A stretch of DNA of 64,000 nt from Aptenodytes patagonicus (Eukaryota; Chordata; Aves; Sphenisciformes; Spheniscidae), in the NCBI RefSeq assembly GCF_965638725.1, contig NC_134951.1:102137811-102201810 (forward strand). Direction: 5' to 3'. The notes below the pieces were generated by a model that saw nothing but the letters and a program-made list of their open reading frames with translations, did no database searches and was not told the DNA's origin. Position numbers and translations under genes: made by a program. How positions within the stretch are numbered: the first letter of the stretch is position 1; each line of letters starts with the position of its first letter. Positions 25,001 through 33,304 of this stretch are shown piece by piece.

Positions 25001-28000
25001 CACTCCTCTTTCCCATTTACTGTTCCAGGTGTGTGTTATCCCTCACCCTGGGAAACTAGCTTCCCACATTTCTTGATTCGGAAGTCAGAGAACTGGCTAC
25101 AGAAAGCAATTGATCAGCTCATCCATGTCTTTCTCAGTAAGGGTAAAAGTTTCAGCCAGCTAAAACATGGGAATAAATGTGCTAAACATGTGGAAGAGTT
25201 GCTACACCTGGCAGAGTTAAAAGGAGGATTATTTAAAATTGATTTTGTCCATACCTCTTGTTTTTGTTACATTTCCTGTACTGACAAATAAGGATCTTAT
25301 TAAAACCTGAACTTGCTATAGTATCGATTTGAGTCAGTTGTAAGGCATTTCTAAGACAGTTATGGTCAATAAAAATCAATGTTAGCCGATACACTTACGA
25401 AAGCAAATTATTTCCAGTAACCTTTTTTATGGCAGTGCTTGATACTAACCATAGAAATCTGCAGGATTGCTGTACCTTGGGCAGGGATAGCCCAGTTCTG
25501 TGAAATACGGGACCATGTCTCTAGCTGTTCCAGAATAGACAGTGACTCCAGAAGTCATCAGAAGAACTAAATCAAACAGTTGGAAGATATCTGACCGGGG
25601 CTGATGAAGTGAAAGAAGAACTAATCTGTTTCCTCTGGCCAGTCTGGATAATGTTATCACAAGGTTATGTGCAGTAAAACTATCCAGTCCAGATGTGGGT
25701 TCATCAAGTATGAGTATTCCTGCCAAAGACAATGAGTTTAGCTGTGGAAAGCAGCATGTTTGATTTGGAAAATATGTTCTAAGTGAAATGGTGCTAGTGC
25801 ATGAAACCGCGCAGATATATTCCTTCTTTTTTAAAGTCCAAAGTCCGTATTTCATACCAGCGTCACATAATATTCAACAATGGCAATTTCTTGCACTATC
25901 TTACTGAACGTGATGACCGAGAGTAATTATTTTAAATCTTATCTTGCTCCCACTGGAAACAATAATTTTTTTTTTAATTTTTTCATTGGGATGCAGATTT
26001 GGGTTCCTTATTAATTTTACGTTCTTCTCTGCAGTTTTTGCACTTTGCCTGTACAAATATCAGGTACATGAATATTAATTAATACAATAGTATAAGTTTT
26101 GTATCCTGCCTACTGAAATACTTTAACCTAAATGCTCAATATTTAATCATCTTGTGTTATTAATGTGTAAATACTCACACAGTATTAATTTAGATAGCTC
26201 CTCCTCCCAACCTATGCTCTATTTTGCACCTACTTGCACATATATATTAAGAGATATGCATATGTTTGGAATTTTTTTGTTTGTTTTGCAACTGGTTGTT
26301 ACAAACTTGAAAGTTTTATTATTTTGCAGTCTTTGTGTTATTATAGAACTTAATGACCTCAATCAGAGCAAGGCAATGTCTGTACACAGACATGGGTTTT
26401 GTGGTGAGGAGTATAATGCGTGTTAGAAATGTAATGAAAGCTTTACTTATTTTTCCTAGAACTAATTATTTTTTTACTTCAGTACCAGCACATCTATTCC
26501 TGAGCATCACTTCTTACAAAAAAAGACTTCTGCTTTCCCCATAATTACAAAAATATAACTTTATACAAGCAAAAAATTCTCAGAACCATTTCCCAGTGGA
26601 AGAGCTGATGGGAAATCTTGCTCAACAAGAGGCTCAGCCAAGATTATTAGTGCTTTTGCTATATATATATAAGAGCAGAATAGGGGATTCAATCCTGCAA
26701 AATCAGCTGCGGGTTTAGCCTCATGTTTTGCTTCAACTGAAGATGATGGAAATTTCTAGTTCACCTGCGGCACGAGCCAGCCACGTCAGTGAGTTGCACA
26801 AGGCCACAATGACTGCCTATGCAGCCAAGAAAATGACCTTCCCTGTTAACATTGCACATGTAAATGGGCTGGGTTGGAGGAAAGGAAAACAATCCCGATG
26901 TTATAGTAACCCAGCAGCCTTCCAAAGTAACTTGTGGCATGCAGTCGGATAAAAAACAAACCTCATACTGATATGCACAAACCAGAGCACTGCTGTGAGG
27001 GTGACTTCAGGCAACTTGCAGTAGCCTGCGTGATGGTGGTTTTAGAGAGCGGTGGGTGAAGGCTCCCGGGGGGCTCTGCCTGGCTCTGTCACTGCTGCTC
27101 CACTGGCAAAGGTGACAGAAGCGAAAGTGGCCTGGCTCCTGAACCGCTCCATTTACAGAATTATTACTGTAATAATTACATTATTATCTGTGATCAGCAC
27201 TGATTTCAATTTAAGCAAATGGACCAGCACCCAGTCACTGTGCCTAACTTTGCCATGGAGAGGTAACCTCTGGCAGAGGGTGGTGTGAGACCTGCTAAGT
27301 GTCCTGAGTATGAACTCCTCAAGCTGCCCAGGGGCAACTGTGTGTATGACTCTTCCCTGAAAGCTCCTACCTTCATTTACTGCCCCATTTCCCCCAGTGG
27401 TCTGTGGTGGGCACGAGGAAGGTGTCAGGGTTTTGCTCACCCGGGTTCCAGAGCAGCTGCACACCGATGCTCACTCTCCGCCTCTCGCCTCCCGAAACAC
27501 CGCGGAGGTACTCGTTCCCTACCCTGGTGTTTGCACACTGACGCAAGCGTAGTTCTGCTATAACGTCTTCTACCTGGGGGGATCCGAAGGGTAACAGAGA
27601 TAAAGCAAGAGTTTATATGCACATTCGTGCATAGATTAAGCTGAAAATATGATTAGTGTGGTTAAAATTCATTTGGATATTTCAGTGCTATCTGATCAAG
27701 AGACACTTGAAAACAAATCTTGATTTTAGAGATAACATTAAAAAAGGGTCAGCGATCAGCAATTTAGTTCTTCTTTCAGCCTCTCTAATGCTTTCTCTAG
27801 ATTGTCATTTTGTATGAGCTTTGGAACAATCGCTGGTTTCTATCTTGAAAGAAGAAAAAGGTTTATAATTCATAATCTACATTAAAAAATGCCAGATTAG
27901 CTGTTCTGACTCCAAACACAGAGGATCTCTTGGATAATTCCTGTCAGACACATTTTTGACAACTTTATTTTTTTCCAACAGCTTAATTACCCTTTTTTTC

Positions 28001-31000
28001 CTTTGTGAGTCTGAAAAAAACTTTGGAAGGCGCAGTTTGGCAACGAACAATAGCGTTTCTCTGACAGTCAGGTGGGGGAGCAGTCGGTCATCCTGCCGCA
28101 CGTGTGCGATGCATTTCTTAACAAGCTGGGGAGTGCTGGGTTTGTTATTGATCATGACTTGACCAGACTTGATTTTGCCTCCATGATCCCGGCAAGTTAT
28201 CACGTCAAGCAAAGATGTCTTTCCACCAGCTAGAAAAATCAAAACTGAAAATTAAATTAATTTCCAGGGCATTATTTTGAAAAGTTGATTTAGTCACGGA
28301 CAGAGGATAGGAGTTTTCGTTCCCTAACATCTTTTCCCCAACCCCTCCTGAAGCTTTTCCAAAGCCGCAGAGGCAGAATGGTCTTGAAAGAAAATGCTGA
28401 CACCCGACTACAAGCTCATGTTCAGGAAATCTCTCTCCTCTGGAATGGAGTACGTGGCTTTAACCTTTGTCATTTCTCAACAGAATTGGGTAGCTGGGCG
28501 TTGAGGATAGCTCCATGAACTCAAGAAGCCAGATCTCTTTGTCCTTTTGTTACCTCTCTTTCACTTGTGAAACATAAGTGAAAGGTGGTATCCTGTGCCG
28601 GCTGCAGGGCTGGCAACTAAACGCTCGGCGAGAGCTTGCTTTGTGGAGGGAATTGTGAATTCAGAAACGGCAGGTGGAACAGCTGAATGACTAAGGCGCT
28701 GAATGGTTATACAGACAATAAGAATCTTAATCGTGATTGAAATAAAAATTATTATGACTTAAGACCAAAAAGTCATTTAAATAATTGAGAAAAGCTGGCT
28801 CATACTCAGAGGTAAGGAAAGTAAAACAATGAAAACAAAACCTGATTTGGAATTAAATAGCAAATGAATTTTTCCTTTTTGCTCTATGATACTGTATGTA
28901 AACACACAGCGCTCTCTCATTATGATTAGATGTCATTTATTTCTAGTCTCCCTGTTGAAAGATTAACTCCACGCATGTTTCTTAATATATACATTTTAAA
29001 AAAGAAACCCATCCATCTGTAAACCACGTATTGCTCTATTTAAGAGTGACATATTGATTGCCATTGACAATGTGAAACCCATCAGCAGTTTAATCCATTT
29101 TACTAAGGCATTTAATGAAATAGATGATAAACAGCTTTTAAAAATAGTTTGACTAGTTTGCTGAAAGGGGTTTGTGCTCGGTGTATGTTACCTTGCAAAG
29201 GCGCTGTATCTATAACTCAGTATGTTATTTCATCACAAGCTTTTCCTTTTATTGTCAGGAGGATGTCTAAGGTACAACTTCAGTTACATTAAGGATACGT
29301 GCTAAGAAAAAATTCCCATGGCAACGAGGAAGAAAAACCTCTACTGTAGAAATAAAGTTAAAACTTATTTGGCAAATACGCCTTGTCTTTGAGAGAGAGC
29401 ACCTTCACTGAATCACTGAGCTAACCTGATGTAAGAGTCTAGTGGAGACACAGCATGGGGGTTTTTACCTCCGAAGTATGGGTACTTTTTACTTCAGTTT
29501 AACGGGTCACGTGTCTACTTCTTATCCCCCTGGATGAGCTTAGACTCAAGTAACTGCATGGGGTAAAGGCCATCTCTCCATTAGTCAACCTCACCCTGGA
29601 GAAGATTAAACTAGTCCCACCAGAAAATGAAAGGAAAAAAAAAAAAAAGATGTGAGAAAGCAGAGACCCATTTTAAAGCCAAACAGAAGAGGAACTGTCT
29701 TTTCTTCTCCGTAAGGTTCTCTTAATTAATCCAAATGCGATATTTTATCCTGTTAGAATTGTTTCAATCTGAAGGGACTTCCTGCTTATGGCTATGCACG
29801 TTGCCACTCATCTTTCTTACGGGGTCTGGCCTCATTTGTCCGCTGTGTTACTGGGCAAGGTCTGCAATTAGCCTGTTTTGAATCTAAGCCATGAAGCCGA
29901 TTCACGTCCAGCAGAGCTGGGACTGCAGGCCACAGTTACAACAATACCCCGCTACACTTCAGGAAACAAAACAGCAAATGTGTACAAGTCATAACAAAAT
30001 TGGTTTTGAAAATAAATTTTAATCCCCCCCCCCCCCCCGTATCATTCTTTGTTTCCTCATACTTTCTTTCCTCATACTCCTCATACTTTTTAAAGAATGT
30101 AGTTAAGTGACACATTTCCAATAGTTGTTTCTCAACTAGATTTTGCCATTCAAAAGACTGCAGAGTATTGCTCTTGGCTGTGTACGTTTTATCTGAGAGT
30201 TAGTCAAATCATGAAATTTGGTTGCTCTTACCAGTGCTTCCTATAATAGCTAGCATCTGACCGCTTTGGACTTTTAAATTCAGATTCTGGATTATTGACA
30301 CATGAGAACGGGGATCCGACTTCCAGGTCCATGGCATTTTCATCTGCACGAGGTTTTCATACCAGGGAATCTGGGATGCCATGTTAACCTAACAGAAAGA
30401 AACAAGTCCCTTCAATTCAAACAATAAACTACTTAGCAATAAATACCTTCAAAGTTATGATGTTACAAGCAGAGAATATGTTAAAATAATATTGTTAATC
30501 TTCAGAAATACACGTAAGAAAGTTCTTTTACAGCCAAGTATGGTTTTCATGCCTTGCTTCTCATTCTGTTAATCACTAAAGCTATCTCTGTCCTCTGTTA
30601 CTTTGGTAATTTATTGCTATTGGAAATTTTAAATGTTTAAAATCTTTAATATAATTTGAAATTACACAAAACTGAAAATTGTGAAATCTACTTCAGATGC
30701 CATGGTGGCACAAAGGGAGATGAAAAATTTCACTGGTTCCCTGAAATCCTCCTTGTTAGTCATCATCTCCTTCCGCATACTCATTCTTGCCAGCAAGGAC
30801 TCCCACCATCCCTAGCTGGACTGAAAGTCCTTCTGCACCAGCCCTCAGAGGAATAATCTGGCTCAAGACTGAGAAAAAACAGAGCCTAGAAACAGACCTC
30901 TTCTCCTGTCTTATCCCCTAGCTTTACTAGATATATTTACAGTGGAGGGTTTAGCCTGCTGTCAATATTGCAGCCAAGAGCATGATTCTCCTCACAAAAC

Positions 31001-32718
31001 TTCTGTGTATTTGACTGTGCAACGGTCGTGTCAACTTTGTGTTGTGAACTTCAGCTTTGTTTGGCTTTTAAAATGGCTTGCATATAGAAACAGGCTTTGC
31101 TGGATATGCTCCCTGCTGAAGGGAGGTATATAATTTACAACTTTACCTGGTAGTTGAGTTCTTTGACCTCGAGAACGTTTGATTTTCCCCTGTATGTGAA
31201 ATACAGACTGTTATCTTCTTCAGAGCAAAAAATAGTATCCTGGGCCTTGGTCTGGAAAAGTTATTAGGTTAATTACAATAGTTAATCACAATATCTAAAG
31301 TGCTGTTAAAATTTGAGTTTAGAAAAGGCGAAGCACAAAGGGAAATATATTTTATGGGATATAATTGTTGATGAGTTACTCTAGTGCTAAAGTCTGAAAG
31401 GTTGAAATGAGTTATCTGTTAATCAGTGTGAAACGTACTTTGTTCTAGCGGCACGTATGAGGGCCAAACATGCTGTGCTATGCTCTTCTATTTGTTTTCC
31501 GTTTAAATGGGATCACTTTCAAAATGGAGATAAATGTCATGCCACTATAAAGAGATTGGACTCTATTTCTATTTTTGAGGAAAAAAGGTACTGCTTCAGC
31601 AATGTTAGCCTACCGGATCAAAATGGTGCATATTGAAATTCATAAGTTATGACAGCTAAAAATTAAGGTTCGCTGGAAGTATGCTCGTTATTGAATTCCA
31701 CAGGGACTCGTTAACTTGGAGGCTTTATGAACGAGTAGGTGTGCAACAACAAGTACGGTCTCTTTTTCTCCTCTTTTGTTTTTTAAATTCACAGGTTGTC
31801 AACTGGAACTTAGTGTTCTCAGATACCGGTTAAAATAAGAGTCTCTACTTGGCTTGGTTAACCTTTTGCATATAGTTGCAATTAAGATGTTTTTGCTGAG
31901 GCAGCTTTCTGGCTTTGGGTTTAATTCTGTGTGCATGCCTGTAGTTTTTACTCCAGACAGCCGTATCTCTCCCACACCCTTGTGCCTCTCCTACGAGTCA
32001 GACACGTATCCCTAGCCAAGGCAAATGTACCTGTTCCCTGTGTAGCGGACCCTATCCATGGCTGTGGTATCTTTGGCAGATGGTGACCACAATCTTTGTG
32101 TGCACCTCCTACCCTCACAGCAAACGAGGCTGATTAATCTTTTCAGTCTAGATACACTGTGGAAAGCAACATGACACCAAGCAGCCTGAAAAGCCACATT
32201 AAAGCCTTCCAAGCTGCCCCCGCTGCCAAAGCACTCTGCGCTCTTGCTTACATTGAACTTAATTTTTAAAAAAAACAGGTGGTCCTCAGCAAATATTGGG
32301 AGATAGTTTTACAGCCCAAAGGCATGTCCTGGGAAAGCCAGTCCAGGCCATGCGCAGGGACTTTCTGCTTCATCCATGTATTTGAAGATCCCCTCCCATA
32401 GCCCCACCACTGTGGCATCTGAGCACGGCTTGCATGGCACCGGCCTCATCCCCAGTGTGCTCTTGTGGGGGGTGAGGATGCTTTCTGGTCCCCATTTCAG
32501 AGCTGGAGGAGGTAAGGGCTCACTGCCTGTAAAATGCCCGGTCAGCAGGCTGGCCACCTGCCTCTTCCAGCTCCCGGGCAAGCGCTGTAGCTGCGGGATG
32601 GCTGAGCCCATCGGGTCCCTCCCCGCTCCCCACAGGTCTCACTCACCGGCAAACCCTCGTGTGCCACCTGGTTCCAGCCGACACCATCCAGAGAGACATT
32701 TTCAGTGGCTTCCTTCAT
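18890..32718 (-). CDS. ABCG8: ABCG8, sterolin-2 half-transporter (complete, 13 exons)
   Basis: ABCG8 pairs with ABCG5 to pump cholesterol and plant sterols across the canalicular membrane of hepatocytes and the apical membrane of enterocytes. Thirteen minus-strand exons, with every phase matching, give 681 residues (human 673). The order is an N-terminal nucleotide-binding domain then six membrane segments. Visible motifs are Walker A at about residues 109-117 (GSTAGGKTS), Q-loop AHVRQ, signature VSGGE at 217-221, Walker B ILILDE at 237-242 and H-loop LHQPRSD near 274. A glycosylation sequon (NTT, near 627) sits in the last extracellular loop, as in mammals. The protein ends [11 protein letters not shown], close to the mammalian end. 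The start codon begins the head-to-head arrangement with ABCG5, 464 bp away. The Walker A differs from the degenerate mammalian one: Lys and Thr are present, but the middle Gly is Ala. Both reading frame and splice sites look intact. Confidence 0.95.
19536..19663 (-). CDS. ABCG8: ABCG8 exon 12 (extracellular loop)
   Basis: It reads [20 protein letters not shown] then [20 protein letters not shown] and GKL. The NTT sequon is in the place of the glycosylated NLT of mammals. The acceptor follows a long T run; donor gtaagt. Confidence 0.94.
20222..20489 (-). CDS. ABCG8: ABCG8 exon 11 (membrane core)
   Basis: It encodes [20 protein letters not shown], then [40 protein letters not shown] and [19 protein letters not shown]. 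The Gly of IIYG, whose human counterpart is a known sitosterolaemia site, is kept. A T18 run lies in the polypyrimidine tract upstream of its acceptor. Confidence 0.95.
20581..20640. promoter_or_regulatory. Forkhead-like motif cluster on a palindrome (ABCG8 intron 10)
   Basis: Sixty bases carry five exact RTAAAYA matches: ATAAACA at 20588, 20608 and 20619, and its complement TGTTTAT at 20603 and 20627. Positions 20585-20612 form a perfect 28-bp palindrome centred on TTTATAAA. A regulatory role is inferred from motifs only; it could be a simple AT-rich repeat. Confidence 0.4.
21883..21959 (-). CDS. ABCG8: ABCG8 exon 10
   Basis: It encodes [20 protein letters not shown] then YFFAK, the conserved intracellular loop CYSERAMLYYELEDG...YFFAK of the family. 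The length is 77 nt, entering in phase 1 (T|GT, Cys) and leaving in phase 0. Confidence 0.95.
22086..22285 (-). CDS. ABCG8: ABCG8 exon 9 (first membrane segments)
   Basis: It starts [20 protein letters not shown], then a membrane segment [15 protein letters not shown] and a second [20 protein letters not shown], ending VIAK. It corresponds to human [20 protein letters not shown]...DVISK. Confidence 0.95.
22690..23080. other. GC-rich block in ABCG8 intron 8
   Basis: About 390 bases are clearly richer in G+C than the AT-rich intron around them. They translate into a Pro/Gly/His-rich minus-strand ORF with no recognisable domain. It may be an old repeat fragment or a regulatory element; the sequence alone does not decide. 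Confidence 0.4.
23174..23266 (-). CDS. ABCG8: ABCG8 exon 8 (variable linker)
   Basis: It reads [20 protein letters not shown] then [10 protein letters not shown]. The [10 protein letters not shown] end aligns to human GAVQQFTTLIR just before the first membrane segment; the first half is poorly conserved. The phase fits on both sides, with gggcag acceptor and gtaacc donor. Confidence 0.88.
23356..23521 (-). CDS. ABCG8: ABCG8 exon 7 (linker after the NBD)
   Basis: It reads [20 protein letters not shown], then [20 protein letters not shown] and [15 protein letters not shown]. It matches human VDLTSIDRRSREQE...FLEKVRDLDDFLWK; the acidic end is divergent. Enters phase 1, leaves phase 2 with a gtaaag donor. 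Confidence 0.92.
23522..25449 (-). other. ABCG8 intron 6 (1.9 kb)
   Basis: No exon-like sequence was found between exons 6 and 7. Reading frames at about 24.1-24.8 kb (Leu/Cys/Ser-rich) have no family resemblance. Confidence 0.6.
25450..25719 (-). CDS. ABCG8: ABCG8 exon 6 (Walker B, D-loop, H-loop)
   Basis: It encodes [20 protein letters not shown], with Walker B and the catalytic Glu, then [20 protein letters not shown] and ends [13 protein letters not shown]. The length is 270 nt. The donor is GTTAGT, a weaker variant of the GTAAGT consensus. Confidence 0.95.
25720..27440 (-). other. ABCG8 intron 5 (1.7 kb)
   Basis: AT-rich unique sequence with a short TA run near 26,661-26,670. Nothing else is recognisable. 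Confidence 0.6.
27441..27573 (-). CDS. ABCG8: ABCG8 exon 5 (ABC signature)
   Basis: It reads [20 protein letters not shown], then [20 protein letters not shown] and LWNP. The signature is VSGGERRR, where mammals have LSGGERRR. Acceptor ccccccag; donor gtgagc; ends in phase 1. Confidence 0.95.
27991..28229 (-). CDS. ABCG8: ABCG8 exon 4 (Walker A end, Q-loop)
   Basis: It continues Walker A as [12 protein letters not shown], then [19 protein letters not shown], the Q-loop [20 protein letters not shown], and ends ...SQRKKR. The 239-nt length equals that expected for this exon. Lys115-Thr116 stand where mammals have Arg-Ala. Confidence 0.94.
28230..30231 (-). other. ABCG8 intron 3 (2.0 kb)
   Basis: Mostly AT-rich unique sequence. 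It contains a 15-base C run (G run on the transcribed sense strand) at 30024-30038 followed by imperfect CTCATACTTT repeats up to about 30,090. Confidence 0.65.
30024..30088. repeat. C15 homopolymer and CTCATACT repeats
   Basis: Fifteen consecutive C bases (30024-30038) are followed within 15 bases by three CTCATACT units. The minus strand, sense for ABCG8, is a G15 run. Confidence 0.85.
30232..30388 (-). CDS. ABCG8: ABCG8 exon 3 (start of Walker A)
   Basis: It encodes [20 protein letters not shown] through [11 protein letters not shown]. The end supplies GST of Walker A, with the next codon split by a phase-1 intron (G|CT, Ala). The donor is gtaagag. The 157-nt length and split position match the family. 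Confidence 0.94.
31147..31251 (-). CDS. ABCG8: ABCG8 exon 2
   Basis: It encodes [20 protein letters not shown] then [15 protein letters not shown], matching the ABCG8 N-terminal strand region (SDNSLYFTY...LEVRDLNYQ in human). The acceptor is tttccag, the donor gtaaag and both phases are 0. Confidence 0.93.
31252..32646 (-). other. ABCG8 intron 1 (1.4 kb)
   Basis: AT-rich in its distal part and GC-rich from about 32,300 to 32,640, next to exon 1. ORFs here on both strands overlap each other and have no recognisable domain. Confidence 0.6.
32647..32718 (-). CDS. ABCG8: ABCG8 exon 1
   Basis: ATG starts [19 protein letters not shown] and the exon ends in ...HEGLP before a consensus GTGAGT donor. 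The -3 base is A. It joins exon 2 in phase 0. The N-terminus is poorly conserved in the family, so the call rests on the donor, frame, length (24 codons) and position facing ABCG5. Confidence 0.82.
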
Positions 32719-33182
32719 GCTGGCAGTGGAAGGTCTTGCTCCCTGTGGTGGTTTGACTATCGGCTCTTTGAAAGCTGTGGAAATCCTTCTTGTCTTGGTT
32801 TTGAGCTCAGCCCTTTCCAGGCGCCTTTACCACAGCACCATTTCTCCTGGCGCGCTGTGTCTCTGCAGCTGGTGTAACCCCATGGACAGGGAAATATTGC
32901 CCTCCTCTGGGACAGTAACAGCTCGGGCTAAAGGTACATCAGATAGCGGCTTCAGCTAATCGCCTATCAGTTGTTGTCAGGAAAAAGAAAGAACTGATAG
33001 CCCCTCTATTTTCTTTTAGGCGCTTCCCTGGGTGGCGAGCACCAGGGGCAGCGACCTGCTCCGAACCGGGGACAGTGGGGAGCTGCCCCTGCCCAGTGCC
33101 AGGGGGAGGCATGGTGGTGGCAGTGTCAGGCACCTGGCCAACAGCGTGAGGGAGGGAGCCTGTGGGGCCCCAGCACCGGAGC
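32719..33182. promoter_or_regulatory. Bidirectional ABCG8/ABCG5 promoter region
   Basis: The 464 bases separate the ABCG8 start (minus) from the ABCG5 start (plus), a little more than the roughly 370 bp known in human. The shared intergenic promoter of mammals depends on a GATA box and nuclear-receptor sites. Here three WGATAR matches cluster within 60 bases: AGATAG at 32941, TGATAG on the minus strand at 32964-32969 and TGATAG at 32995. The right-hand half is GC-rich. No TATA box is apparent. Promoter function is inferred from layout; the motifs are seen. Confidence 0.75.
33111..33149 (+). other. Upstream ORF before ABCG5
   Basis: An ATG with G at -3 and +4 opens MVVAVSGTWPTA and stops at TGA, 33 bases before the ABCG5 start and in the same frame. 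It matters only if ABCG5 transcripts begin upstream of it, which the sequence does not show. Confidence 0.35.
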
Positions 33183-33304
33183 ATGTTGGGCAGAGGGTCT
33201 CCCGCCCTGGAGAGGAGCAGAAGCGGTGGGCAGATAGGTGAGGCGAAGGCCACGGCGCAGCCCTCCAACAGCATCAGTGTCCGGGGTGTCTCCTACGCCA
33301 TCAG
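33183..33304 (+). CDS. ABCG5: ABCG5 exon 1
   Basis: It reads [20 protein letters not shown], then [20 protein letters not shown], ending in phase 2 before GTAGGG. The end resembles human PHSLGILHASYSVS and leads into RERVGPWW. The -3 base of the ATG is A. GC-rich, unlike most of the gene. Confidence 0.83.
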
